Of a stretch of 64,000 bases of DNA, positions 43,899-52,874 are shown piece after piece. Both the position numbers and the translations under genes were made by a program. The stretch spans positions 124,001-188,000 of the forward strand of contig NZ_JAATJH010000005.1 of NCBI RefSeq assembly GCF_011927835.1. Direction: 5' to 3'. The notes beneath the pieces were generated by a model that was not told the DNA's origin, did not search any database, and saw only the letters and a program-made list of their open reading frames with translations. Numbering within the stretch: the first letter of the stretch is position 1; each line of letters opens with the position of its first letter. This DNA is from Neolewinella antarctica. GTDB lineage: Bacteria; Bacteroidota; Bacteroidia; Chitinophagales; Saprospiraceae.

Positions 43899-44462
43899 AT
43901 GTCGCCCCGCAACACCACCGAGCTCCTCGAAAAACTTACTACCCATACAAATCGGCACCTGGCTTCTGCCCGAAGTCTTCTTGCTCTTCCCGACAAAACC
44001 TTGCACCTGCGTCCGCGCCCAGAAAGCTGGAACGCACTCGAATGCCTCGCCCACCTGAATCATTACGGTGATTACTACCTCCCCGAAATCCGCCACCGGA
44101 TCGAGACGACGAAACATAACACGCCACAGCCCACCTACACTTCCTCCTGGCTCGGCAATAAATTCGCCACTGCCCTGAAGCCGGGACCGAAGACCCGTAA
44201 AATAAGTACGTTCAAGAGCGCCAATCCCGTCAACTTCGCGACAGAAGCCGACCGGACCACGATCGACGAATTCATCCGCCAGCAGGAAGAAACCCTCGAC
44301 CTACTCCAACGCGCGGCGAGCGTGGACCTGACGCGGACCAAGACGGGCATCAGTATTTCTCAGCTACTAAAACTTCGACTTTGCGACACCTTACGCATCC
44401 TGATCTATCACAATTGGCGCCACGTGGAACAGGCGCAGCGCGCCTGCGACCTGACGGATTAG
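43899..44462 (+). CDS. DinB-family four-helix protein
   Basis: A 187-residue DinB-like metalloprotein. The helix LECLAHLNHYGDYYLPEI supplies one His and the C-terminal HNWRHVEQAQRA the others, the usual three-His site of the family (thiol transferase-like or unknown activity). The stretch LHLRPRPE is encoded by TTGCACCTGCGTCCGCGCCC (44001-44020), an exact copy of the coding variant of the dispersed word. It overlaps the 3' end of the convergent lamin-tail gene by 4 bases. Confidence 0.78.
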   Translation: MSPRNTTELLEKLTTHTNRHLASARSLLALPDKTLHLRPRPESWNALECLAHLNHYGDYYLPEIRHRIETTKHNTPQPTYTSSWLGNKFATALKPGPKTRKISTFKSANPVNFATEADRTTIDEFIRQQEETLDLLQRAASVDLTRTKTGISISQLLKLRLCDTLRILIYHNWRHVEQAQRACDLTD

Positions 44463-45238
44463 CGTTTGCTGAACCGTACGATACCGCTGCGACCCGCTTC
44501 GTCGCGAATCCGTAGTAAGTAGAGACCGGCCGGCAAGGTGGCGACGGACAAATCCGCCCGTATGCCATTCACTTCCTGGCCGGGTAGGGCGATCCGGCCG
44601 TCCAAAGTTCGCACCTCTACCGTGAACCGACCCTTCGTGTTTTCGGGCAAATCGATGGTCAACCGATCGCTGGCTGGGTTGGGGGAGACCTTTACTAAAT
44701 CATTTAGCTCGCCCCCCCGCGTACTTACGGGCGTTTCGTTATCAAAACCCGGCGTGCTGCGCTGGGCGACGAAGGGGCCGGTACCGTTCGGGACGCGTGA
44801 CAGCGACTGGTTAGTCGTCTGCTCGCCGAATTCCGTGCCGTCGATCGTGCTGCCGTCGGCGTTGGAGAGGTAGATAGCCTCACCACCGCGGCTTAGCTTG
44901 AAGTTGACGTGAATACCCTGCTGATCGAGGTCTTCGTCGGCCCAGAGCAGGAGGTAGCCATCGGCGGCAATGGCCGTGCCGGCGGGGAACTTAAACTTCA
45001 GCCGGTCGTCGTCTTTGTCGGAGATGTAGGTGTCGCTGAGGTCTATCGCGGCGTCGGTCGTGTTGTAGAGCTCGATCCAATCGGGGTAGCCGCCGTCGGG
45101 GTCGCTGATGTTGCTGGTGGAGTCGTTGTCGGCTACGAATTCGTTGATGGCTAGGGCGCCGGCGGGGAGGGTGGTTTGGGCTTGTAGGGTGGTTGCTAAT
45201 GTTAATAGCAGCAGGGGGGAAAGTAGGAAGCGAAACAT
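44459..45238 (-). CDS. Secreted lamin-tail domain protein with T9SS sorting domain
   Basis: A 259-residue protein: signal peptide (MFRFLLSPLLLLTLATTLQA), lamin tail domain (about 25-130; AINEFVADND and DWIELYNTT are the family hallmarks) and a C-terminal type A T9SS domain (VSPNPASDRLTIDLPEN to FSKR) that directs secretion and cell-surface attachment. LTD domains are thought to mediate binding rather than catalysis. The ATG at 45238 is chosen because it opens the signal peptide. Confidence 0.82.
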   Translation of the reverse strand: MFRFLLSPLLLLTLATTLQAQTTLPAGALAINEFVADNDSTSNISDPDGGYPDWIELYNTTDAAIDLSDTYISDKDDDRLKFKFPAGTAIAADGYLLLWADEDLDQQGIHVNFKLSRGGEAIYLSNADGSTIDGTEFGEQTTNQSLSRVPNGTGPFVAQRSTPGFDNETPVSTRGGELNDLVKVSPNPASDRLTIDLPENTKGRFTVEVRTLDGRIALPGQEVNGIRADLSVATLPAGLYLLRIRDEAGRSGIVRFSKR

Positions 45239-45456
45239 TGGGTTGATGTTTATGGGGTTTAGGTTTCTAGGTAGCAAAAGCTACGCAAAGGTAGGGAAGT
45301 CTTTGTTTGGATTATCACCGGGCCGCGCCCGGAGAGGGTTGGCGCGAATTTGGAAGAAGTGATGATTACACGAGCTGACTTAGCACTAAACCGGAATTTT
45401 AATTAAACGAATAGGGGCGACAGCAGTGTAAATCGGGGAATAGGCTTATTACAAAC

Positions 45457-45494
45457 AAAACGCGCCCTCCCCGCAGTTGGGGAAGACGTGTTTT
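45457..45494 (-). terminator. Terminator of the SusC/SusD operon
   Basis: On the minus strand AAAACACGTCTTCCCC and GGGGAGGGCGCGTTTT pair (with wobbles) around a six-base loop, followed by TGTTTG. It sits 23 bases past the SusD stop. Confidence 0.65.
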
Positions 45495-45516
45495 GGGCTC
45501 AAGTAACCTTATAAAC

Positions 45517-46833
45517 TCAGACTCCTTCCGAGTTAGGAATTGGGAATTGAGTGAATATATCATCGCCGGCCCGGTCAATAGGTAGAAAATTCGCATTGAG
45601 CCGCCCGTAGCGACGTAGGTCAAACATCTGGTGACCTTCACCCCAAAGAGAGTAAGTCCGTTGCTTTAATAACTCGTTAATTAATTCATTACGATCGTTG
45701 TTATCATCAAAATCGTCGAGCCCGGCACCAGTGCGCACGATATTTATACCCCGCTCGGCATCGTCCAAATCACCTGTTTGCAGGTTAGCCTCCGCCCAAA
45801 TAAGGACGAGTTCCTCGTTACGGATGAAACTCATTGGCGAAGTAGCAGATGCGTAGAGGGCCGTTTCAAAATTACCAGCTAGGCCATCTTGACCGGTTTC
45901 TTGCACGCGCTGACGCCACTTGCTAGACCGATTATCACCTTCTTCTAACCCATTGATAATGCGAGGATTTACGACCCACTGGTCGCCACTCTGGCCGGGT
46001 GCTTTGAAAGCAGGGTTTAAAATATCACCGGCGGCAGTACTGAAAACATGATTAGGGCCAGTAGATAAGTCACCGTCCAAGTCCAAGAAGCTATCCTCCA
46101 CCAGCTCTAACGCTTCTTGGTAGCGACCGGCACGCGTAGCGACCCTGGCCGCCAGCGCGCGGTTAACCTGCGAAAAGGTGGCTGGGGTAGCGAAGTTGGT
46201 AAAACCCGTACTCAGGGTAAAGGCAAACTCCGCCCCACTCAGTTGCGCATTAGCCTCATCAAACAAGGCTAAAATCATATCGTACCCTTCCTCTTTGCTA
46301 ACGTAGGGACCAAGATTCTCTGGATCAGCCACGTCGATTCGGACACCATTTTCATCCAGCAAATCAAGCACTTGACTAAGCATTAAAGCTTTGATCGTGT
46401 TGGCAAACCCACGGTATCCAGCGGCTTCCGCAGTATTTATTTGGTCCGTATTGTCCACCGCTTCAAGCAGGGTATTTGCATTTTTTATTACTCGATACCG
46501 CGAACCGAAAGGAGCGGTTACGTAAAATGTGTTGTCATCGAGTATAACGTCATCTTTACCAAGTAGGTCTTCCGTATTCCGGGGGTCGGCATCGAAAATA
46601 TACAGTTCACGGGCAACGGTGCCCGATGCGCTTTGATAAACGTCAAAACTATTTCGCATACGAGCCTCGATGCCGGTAGCCAACAAATTAAGTTCGACTT
46701 GGCTGGCATTACTGAGCACACCGTTCAGGCTCGGCCCGTTCAGGTCGAATTGCTCTTCGATCTCACAGGACGGCAGGGCCAGCAATAGCAAAAGTGCCGG
46801 CAGAAAGACGCGTAGTGCGTTAGGGAATTTCAT
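45517..46833 (-). CDS. SusD/RagB-family nutrient-binding lipoprotein
   Basis: A 438-residue surface lipoprotein with a lipobox ending LPSC (acylated Cys about 23). TPR-like helices (FANTIKALMLSQVLDLL) and the C-terminal block RNELINELLKQRTYSLWGEG then HQMFDLRRYGR are characteristic of SusD, which caps the SusC barrel and captures oligosaccharide or peptide ligand. It is shorter than the 500-600 residues of many SusDs. It follows SusC by 50 bp in the same operon. Ligand unknown. Confidence 0.88.
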   Translation of the reverse strand: MKFPNALRVFLPALLLLLALPSCEIEEQFDLNGPSLNGVLSNASQVELNLLATGIEARMRNSFDVYQSASGTVARELYIFDADPRNTEDLLGKDDVILDDNTFYVTAPFGSRYRVIKNANTLLEAVDNTDQINTAEAAGYRGFANTIKALMLSQVLDLLDENGVRIDVADPENLGPYVSKEEGYDMILALFDEANAQLSGAEFAFTLSTGFTNFATPATFSQVNRALAARVATRAGRYQEALELVEDSFLDLDGDLSTGPNHVFSTAAGDILNPAFKAPGQSGDQWVVNPRIINGLEEGDNRSSKWRQRVQETGQDGLAGNFETALYASATSPMSFIRNEELVLIWAEANLQTGDLDDAERGINIVRTGAGLDDFDDNNDRNELINELLKQRTYSLWGEGHQMFDLRRYGRLNANFLPIDRAGDDIFTQFPIPNSEGV

Positions 46834-46883
46834 GGTTATAGTATTTATAGCTTTCTTCGGACGGAAGCCAGAGAAAGTAGATA

Positions 46884-49844
46884 TTAAAAGTTGGCACCAA
46901 CGTGGAAGTAAAACTGACGGGAAGAAGGGAAGGGCGTTACTTCGACGTTCGTTGAAAGTCCGCCACCACCTTTAGCGGAGGTTTCCGGATCGTAAGAGCT
47001 GTAGTCCGTTAGCGTAAAAATATTTCTTCCAGATATCCCCACTTTTAGCCCTTCGATGAATCTACTCTCCAGTGGGATGTTATAGTAGATAGAAGCTTCC
47101 CGGAGGCGGAAGTAGGATCCATCTTCAATAAGTCCTACGATGTTATCATCCGCCCGCGGCGTCTGAATACCAATATCCGTTAAGTAGCGTGTCAGGTTCA
47201 GAATATCGCTGCCCTCGCGCCAGTGGAAAAGTGCGCTAGCGGAAAAATTACCTACCGTTAGGTTGTTACCCCAGCCAAACTGGAAGTCCGGCTCGGTATC
47301 ACCAACCTGCGTGGGAATGCCATCAACGTTCAGCCAGAGCCCCGTAATCGGACTGCCCTCATCGATGTAAAAAGTACCGAGCCCTAAACCAAAAGCAGTG
47401 GCCGGAGGAACGAAACTGGGGATGTCCCCATCACCTTCACCATTGCCACCTTCAATACCCAGGCGAGTGATTTCACTGTCGTTATACCAAAAATTCAGCG
47501 TAGTACGGTAATCGACATTACTTGTCCGAATAGGATTTAAGCCAAGTTGAATCTCCAAACCCTGATTTCGTAGATCAAGATCATTACGAATCTCGTTACC
47601 GAAACCGGAACTGGTCGGTAGTGACCGGTCGTATAGTAGATCGTTCACGTCCCGGATGTAATAGCTCGCAACGAGATTAACCTTATTTTCTAGCAAGCCG
47701 ATGTCGATACCAAATTCTAATTCGGAACTCGTCTCCGGCTCCAAATCAGGCTTTCCCTGGCTGCCATTGACCGTAAAGCCGGACTGCCCCCCAATATTTA
47801 CGGGGCTGAGGGAAGTGAACAGGCGACCGTACTGTGCGCTACTACCCGTTTGACCGTACGCAATGCGGGGTTTAAACTGGGTGATAAAATCGGTGTTCCA
47901 AAAATCAAATTCCGTCAGGTTCAGGGCCATGCTAGCGCGGGGAAAGGCAAAAAATTTGTTGGGATCACCGTTGAGGCTCGACTTGTCAAAGCGAACGCCG
48001 ACGGTAGCAATAAAGCGATCATTAATGTTCACCTCCTCCTGCACGACAAACCCGAATTCTTCTACTAGATTAAGTACCTGATTAATTTCCTGCGCACCGC
48101 CTTGAGTCAAATTCTGCTGTAGCGGGATAAGTTGTGTCGTTTGATTATAAACAAAGTCATTATCAAATTTCAGGTAGGTGACGCCACCCTGAGTCGTGAA
48201 GTTGATACCGCTGTCCGTGTAATAATCGTAGACACCGATTGCGCTGTAGTTATAATTAAAGACGTTGTTTTTACCAATGCCCAAAAATCCATTCTGAACG
48301 CCACGCTGAGACTGAAATGTCTCGGGGACGTAAACCTCCGTCTCGTTATATAAAAAGTCTAAACCACCATTCAGCACGAAGCGGAGCGATTGATTGTTCT
48401 TGGTGAAGGCGCTATACGTCAGGTTAACTCCCTGAAGGACACGATCGATGTTCTCGATATTCCGCGTCTCGTCCCTCGTCTGGATGGGGTTACCAGAAAA
48501 GGTAGGGTTATCTGGGTAGACGCCGTCTTCGTCCGGAAAGAGGTTGTACCAATCACGCGTGAACGCAAGCGTGTAGCCGTAGCTCAAACCGCCTTCGTTC
48601 TCGTTACCGCTGAAACCACGGCTGGCACTGGAGTTGATGTAGTTGGTATTGGATTGAATTTTAATCTTGTCACTCAGTTGATGGGTGACGTTCAGGCGAG
48701 TAGTGAAACGTTCGTAGCCCGTTCCCTTGATGATGCCGTCCTCATCCCGGTAGCTTCCACTAAGAAGGAAACGGGTTTTGTCGCTACCACCGCTAATGCG
48801 CAGGCGGCTATCTGAAATCAAGCCTTGCTCTCCGTAAATTTCATCTTCGTAATCAAAAATTTCCCCCCTCGCCGTCGCTGCATCAAAGCGCGCTTGTTCT
48901 GCCCTGCCAGCGGCGATCTGCGCTGCTGTCGGGGGCGATTCCGCATCACCAAAATTAGTAGTAAACTCCTCAAACACTTGCTGAGAAGTGAAACTCCGCC
49001 GGCCTACTTTCCGAATGATGGTGTTGAACCCAATGTCTTGGTTAAAACTAATTTCCGTCTTTCCCCCTTTCCCCTGTTTCGTAGTAATAATAATTACCCC
49101 CGCGTTGGCTCGGGTACCGTAGATGGCAGCGGCGGAAGCGCCCTTAAGAACTTCCATAGTAGCGATATCATCCGGATTAATATCCGCCAAACGATTGGAT
49201 GCCCCTTCTTCAGTCGGGTCGTTCGCTCCGGAAGCGTTACCGCTGCCATTCGAAATCTCCACGTTAGAAATATAAACCCCGTCCACAATAATCAGCGGCT
49301 GGTTGTTACCCGACAGCGAAGACACCCCGCGTAGGCGGATCGCGTAACCACCACCCGGTGCGCCGGACGTCTGGGTAATGTTCACGCCCGTCATCTTGCC
49401 GTAGAGCGCGCCGTCAACGGTCTGCTGGCTGGTCGCGCCGGTGAGTTCTTCACCGCTTACGGTAGATACGGCGTTGGCGAGGTTGGAGCGCTTGATCGAG
49501 CTGGCCAGGCCGGTAACGACGACCTCGTTGAGGTTCGTCACGTCTTCTTCCAGCACGATATTTACGGTACTCATCGTGGAGTTAACCTTTACGCGCTGGG
49601 TGGCGAAGCCGGTGTAGGAAAGGATGAGTTGCTCGGCGTTGGCCGGAACGGTCAGCGTGAACCGGCCGTCGATGTCCGTCACGGTACCACTACTCGTGCC
49701 GGCGGCCAGGATGGAAACACCAATGAGGGGCTCGCTCGTCGCATCGGTGACGGTGCCACTGAGGGAATACTGGGCCACCAGCGAGGCGGAGGCAAAAAGG
49801 GCAAAAGCTACCAGGAGGCCCGCCCGTTGCAGAAGAAAACGCAT
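46884..49844 (-). CDS. SusC/RagA-family TonB-linked outer-membrane transporter
   Basis: A 986-residue protein. Signal peptide (LLVAFALFASASLVAQ), carboxypeptidase-regulatory-like domain (about 25-100, SLSGTVTDATSEPLIGVSIL), plug domain (about 110-235, RLRGVSSLSGNNQPLIIVDG) and a 22-strand barrel ending FYFHVGANF. It uses TonB energy to import ligand delivered by the SusD partner. No glycoside hydrolase or dedicated sigma/anti-sigma gene adjoins it, so the substrate is not predictable; a protein- or peptide-uptake role is as likely as glycan. Confidence 0.9.
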   Translation of the reverse strand: MRFLLQRAGLLVAFALFASASLVAQYSLSGTVTDATSEPLIGVSILAAGTSSGTVTDIDGRFTLTVPANAEQLILSYTGFATQRVKVNSTMSTVNIVLEEDVTNLNEVVVTGLASSIKRSNLANAVSTVSGEELTGATSQQTVDGALYGKMTGVNITQTSGAPGGGYAIRLRGVSSLSGNNQPLIIVDGVYISNVEISNGSGNASGANDPTEEGASNRLADINPDDIATMEVLKGASAAAIYGTRANAGVIIITTKQGKGGKTEISFNQDIGFNTIIRKVGRRSFTSQQVFEEFTTNFGDAESPPTAAQIAAGRAEQARFDAATARGEIFDYEDEIYGEQGLISDSRLRISGGSDKTRFLLSGSYRDEDGIIKGTGYERFTTRLNVTHQLSDKIKIQSNTNYINSSASRGFSGNENEGGLSYGYTLAFTRDWYNLFPDEDGVYPDNPTFSGNPIQTRDETRNIENIDRVLQGVNLTYSAFTKNNQSLRFVLNGGLDFLYNETEVYVPETFQSQRGVQNGFLGIGKNNVFNYNYSAIGVYDYYTDSGINFTTQGGVTYLKFDNDFVYNQTTQLIPLQQNLTQGGAQEINQVLNLVEEFGFVVQEEVNINDRFIATVGVRFDKSSLNGDPNKFFAFPRASMALNLTEFDFWNTDFITQFKPRIAYGQTGSSAQYGRLFTSLSPVNIGGQSGFTVNGSQGKPDLEPETSSELEFGIDIGLLENKVNLVASYYIRDVNDLLYDRSLPTSSGFGNEIRNDLDLRNQGLEIQLGLNPIRTSNVDYRTTLNFWYNDSEITRLGIEGGNGEGDGDIPSFVPPATAFGLGLGTFYIDEGSPITGLWLNVDGIPTQVGDTEPDFQFGWGNNLTVGNFSASALFHWREGSDILNLTRYLTDIGIQTPRADDNIVGLIEDGSYFRLREASIYYNIPLESRFIEGLKVGISGRNIFTLTDYSSYDPETSAKGGGGLSTNVEVTPFPSSRQFYFHVGANF

Positions 49845-50221
49845 GGTAAATGATCTAGTGAGGAAAAGGTAGATGAAGAAACGTAAAAAACATCCACGCG
49901 CTGGCTTACGTTACGCGTTACCACAAATTAACGCATAAATATTTTGCCGATAGATTGCCGGTCGTTCTTTTATTTTGAACTTAATCGCAAACGCCACCCG
50001 TTCCACCCTTCCTGCATTGGTTTCGCACCTACTTTAGGCTTGCGGCATCACGCAATTTCGAAAGAACTATCTTTCCAATCGCTACTTCCCACTCCCCCAA
50101 ATACCCCTTGCACCCCCGGATAGCTATCGGGGGGACCGCGTAAAAAAAGCGCTCCTCCCCATCCCAATTGAATTAGGATGGAAGGAACGCTTGAATTCTT
50201 TTCCAAAAATAACTTGAGTAT
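49845..50221. other. Upstream region of the SusC operon with nested repeat
   Basis: It contains the SusC promoter region (A/T-rich, 49860-49990) and, at 50104-50140, a GCACC word interrupted by the GATAGCTATC palindrome: CCCCTTGCACCC, then CCGGATAGCTATCGGGG, then GACCGCG. The DUF4097 terminator lies beyond that. Confidence 0.5.
50147..50192 (-). terminator. Terminator after the DUF4097 gene
   Basis: On the minus strand AAGCGTTCCTTCCATCC pairs with GGATGGGGAGGAGCGCTT around AATTGAATT-like loop sequence and is followed by TTTTTTT. It lies 30 bases past the gene. Confidence 0.8.
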
Positions 50222-51388
50222 TTACCGCAACACCACGTCCCCGTAAGCGGTAACTACCCGAATCGTTCCGGCCCCGGTACCGTTTACTTTGCCTTTTACC
50301 GACGCTGAAGAGCCTTCACTCGTGCGGTTCAGCGAACCTTTTCCGTTCGCCGAGATGTCGCCGTAGCGCGTACTGAGGTCGAGGTCGTAACCCCGCCCGG
50401 CGGGCATGCCGATCGTGACGTCGGCGTAGCGCGTCGTAATGTCGATTTTACTGAAATTACTACCGAGTTCATCGATATCGATGTCACCGTAACCACTGTT
50501 TCCCATGATGGATTTATTGATGCGGCGGAAGGAATAGTCCGTGTAACTACCGTCGAAATCGACTACGTCGACTTCACGGATGTCGATATCGTTATAGTTA
50601 CCGCGCAGGGTCACTTCCGTTGCCTTCTCGATTTCTATTTCTTCGTAGCCGGCGTCGATTTTGATGACGTTCGCCGTGCCGATCATGCTTTCACTGTACC
50701 GGCCATCGTAGCTCAGCACGTCGGCCTTGCGAATCGTGGACTTGCCGTAGCGGAGGCGCAGGCTACTCGTCTTACCCAATTCATCAGCGCGGACGGAGCC
50801 GTAGGATACCTGGACGGTATTACTGCCGGATAATTTACCGCACACCACGTCGCCGTAAGCGACCTCCGTCGTGTTGTTACCACTCAGGTTGGGCAGGCGG
50901 ACGTCGCAGTACTTGGCGACGGTTTCCAGGGTTGCCGCGGCGGGCATTTTGACGTTGTAGTGGACCTTGAAGTCGCTGGAGTTATTACTGCTGCCAAAGT
51001 TGATGACAATATCATCCCCGAAAAGCTTATTCCAGAAACCACCGCTTTCGGCGTTGCCGATGGTCGTGGTGGCCGTCGCGCGGTTGCTACTGCCGGCAAA
51101 GTTGATGGTGATCCGGTCGAACGTCTTGTTGGCTTTTTCCAGGCTCGTGGCCTCGACTTTGATGACGACGTCGATCTGTACGCGGTCGCGGTCCCAGGTT
51201 TCCACGTTGATCTCGCCGTAGCGATTTTCCAGGCGGACGGAGCCGCGGCCGTTCACGTCGAAGGACTCGGAGAATTTGCGTTCGTAATCCTGGTCCGGCG
51301 CGGGTGGGGTGAGTGGGTCGGCGCGCAGCCCCGCGCCCTGGCCGAAGATCAGCAGCAGGGGGAGCAGAAGGGTGATTTTATAATTCAT
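50222..51388 (-). CDS. DUF4097-family beta-helix protein
   Basis: A 388-residue exported protein (signal peptide TLLLPLLLIFGQGAGLRADP) made of repeated short strands around YGDI/YGDV motifs (RYGEINVETWDRDRV, AYGDVVCGKLSGS, RYGDISANGKGS), giving a right-handed parallel beta-helix like adhesin DUF4097 proteins. It is the third gene of the sigma/anti-sigma operon, overlapping the anti-sigma gene by 11 bases. It may be the envelope output or sensor of that system, by context only. Confidence 0.8.
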   Translation of the reverse strand: MNYKITLLLPLLLIFGQGAGLRADPLTPPAPDQDYERKFSESFDVNGRGSVRLENRYGEINVETWDRDRVQIDVVIKVEATSLEKANKTFDRITINFAGSSNRATATTTIGNAESGGFWNKLFGDDIVINFGSSNNSSDFKVHYNVKMPAAATLETVAKYCDVRLPNLSGNNTTEVAYGDVVCGKLSGSNTVQVSYGSVRADELGKTSSLRLRYGKSTIRKADVLSYDGRYSESMIGTANVIKIDAGYEEIEIEKATEVTLRGNYNDIDIREVDVVDFDGSYTDYSFRRINKSIMGNSGYGDIDIDELGSNFSKIDITTRYADVTIGMPAGRGYDLDLSTRYGDISANGKGSLNRTSEGSSASVKGKVNGTGAGTIRVVTAYGDVVLR

Positions 51389-52082
51389 GTTCGTTTGCTT
51401 GGTTGGCGGCGGCTTTTTTGCTGCCGGAGGGGAACTGGCGCTGTACGCGCAATAGGATGTCGAGCTTCGTCCGGTAGATCCGGATCATTTCTTCGACTAA
51501 TTCGGCGCGCTGACTTTCCGGGACATCCAATAAGGAAGCACGAATCTCGGCGGTGGCCAAATCTATTTCTTTAAGGTCGGCAACGAGTTGGGGGTCGTTG
51601 TTGACTTGCTTTACTTTCGTGAACTGGGCTTCGATCTCGCGCTGGTAGAACTGCTCCGTTTCGAGGTAGTCTGGGCTGATGCGTTGCAGTTCGGTGGCGA
51701 CGAGGTCATGCTCGGCCGTCCGGTAACCCTGGCTGTTGCCGAGGAGGAAAGCCGCCACGATCAGGACCAGTGCGGAGGCGGCCACGCCCATCATCGGCAA
51801 CAATCGCTTGCGGCTGTGACTGACCCGGAGGGGTGGTGCGGTGGAGGCACCGGCGCGGGCGCCCCGGAGCTGGGCGAATATTTGCCCCTCCAGCCGGGGC
51901 GGGGGGGTGGCGTCGTCGAAGGCATCGCGGTTGGTAGCCACGAAGGTGTCAAACGCGTCCGGTTCGTCGTCTTCGGGGGCAATGGCGCCTTCGATGCGGC
52001 CCCAGAGGTTATCGGGGGGCGAGGCGTCGTCGAATTTTTCTCGGTTGTTGAGGAGGAAATCCTCTAGCTTATCGTTGGCCAT
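51378..52082 (-). CDS. Probable anti-sigma factor
   Basis: A 234-residue protein with one membrane helix (about 113-133, MMGVAASALVLIVAAFLLGN). The cytoplasmic N-terminus carries two tandem copies of one module: FLLNNREKFDDASPPDNLWG then IEGAI (about 8-33) and FVATNRDAFDDATPPPRLEG then QIFAQL (about 47-72). The C-terminal part is helical. Size, topology and position 11 bases after the ECF sigma gene indicate it binds and silences that sigma factor. Confidence 0.72.
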   Translation of the reverse strand: MANDKLEDFLLNNREKFDDASPPDNLWGRIEGAIAPEDDEPDAFDTFVATNRDAFDDATPPPRLEGQIFAQLRGARAGASTAPPLRVSHSRKRLLPMMGVAASALVLIVAAFLLGNSQGYRTAEHDLVATELQRISPDYLETEQFYQREIEAQFTKVKQVNNDPQLVADLKEIDLATAEIRASLLDVPESQRAELVEEMIRIYRTKLDILLRVQRQFPSGSKKAAANQANEHEL

Positions 52083-52093
52083 GGGTAGGAGGA

Positions 52094-52657
52094 TTATTGT
52101 TTGTTATTTAAAATCTGCGCGAGCCGTTTTTTGGCGCGGCTGAACTGTGATTTGCTCGTCCCGACGCTGATGCCGAGGATGTGGCTGATCTCTTCGTGGT
52201 CGTAGCCCTCAAAAATGTAGAGGCTCAGTACGACGCGGTAGCCTTCGCTTAGTTGCATCATGCCCTTGCGCACGCGGTCCACCGTCATGTTTTGGGCGCT
52301 GAACGCGGGTGCCGGGTCGGGTTCTTCGGAAGCAATGTCGTGTTGGCGCGCGTCGTAGTCCGTGGTGAGGAGCCGGCGCTTCTTAAGGTGATCGATGCAA
52401 CGGTTGACGATGATGCGCTTGATCCAGGCACTAATCGAGGCGTCGAAGTTAAACGTATCGATCTTGCGAAAAATATCGACGAACGCCACCTGCATGACGT
52501 CCTCCGCATCGTGGGAATGCTTCAGCATGCGCAGGCAAATATTATACATCGGTTTGGCGTAGTGCCCGTAGAGCTCGCGTTGACACTTACGGTCTTTTTG
52601 CTGGCAGCCCAGCACTAGTTCGCGGTGCGTATCGCGGTAGTCGGCGGCGGTTGGCAT
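52094..52657 (-). CDS. ECF-type RNA polymerase sigma factor
   Basis: A 187-residue sigma-70 family member with regions 2 and 4 only. Region 2 is YNICLRMLKHSHDAEDVMQV then AFVDIFRKIDTFNF; region 4 is EGYDHEEISHILGISVGTSK then SQFSRAKKRL. The ATG at 52657 is chosen: longer frames run through a repeat and into rodA. It is the first gene of an operon with its anti-sigma and a DUF4097 protein, and probably activates its own promoter. Confidence 0.88.
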   Translation of the reverse strand: MPTAADYRDTHRELVLGCQQKDRKCQRELYGHYAKPMYNICLRMLKHSHDAEDVMQVAFVDIFRKIDTFNFDASISAWIKRIIVNRCIDHLKKRRLLTTDYDARQHDIASEEPDPAPAFSAQNMTVDRVRKGMMQLSEGYRVVLSLYIFEGYDHEEISHILGISVGTSKSQFSRAKKRLAQILNNKQ

Positions 52658-52775
52658 AAGTGATTTGTGTAGAAGGAGTCCCAAAGTGTGGTTGGTGTGC
52701 TTGTTTGGGGGGAAAGACGACGCACGGTCACCGGGGTTGCACGGGAACGGTCCCGTTACTGCTATTTGCATATAA

Positions 52776-52869
52776 ACCTTGCACCCGCGACCGCGACAAA
52801 ATAGTCTGTGGTCTAGGGTCTGTGGTCTAAGGTCTAGAGTGACGACCACAGACCACAGACCATAGACCC
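52776..52869. repeat. GCACC word followed by GTCTGTGG inverted repeat
   Basis: ACCTTGCACCCGCGACCGCG (52776-52795) is followed at once by GTCTGTGGTCTAGGGTCTGT and its inverse ACCACAGACCACAGACCATA (52803-52869). It fills the gap between rodA and the sigma gene. The order mirrors the composite at 11376-11462 read on the other strand. Confidence 0.65.
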
Positions 52870-52874
52870 TCTCT

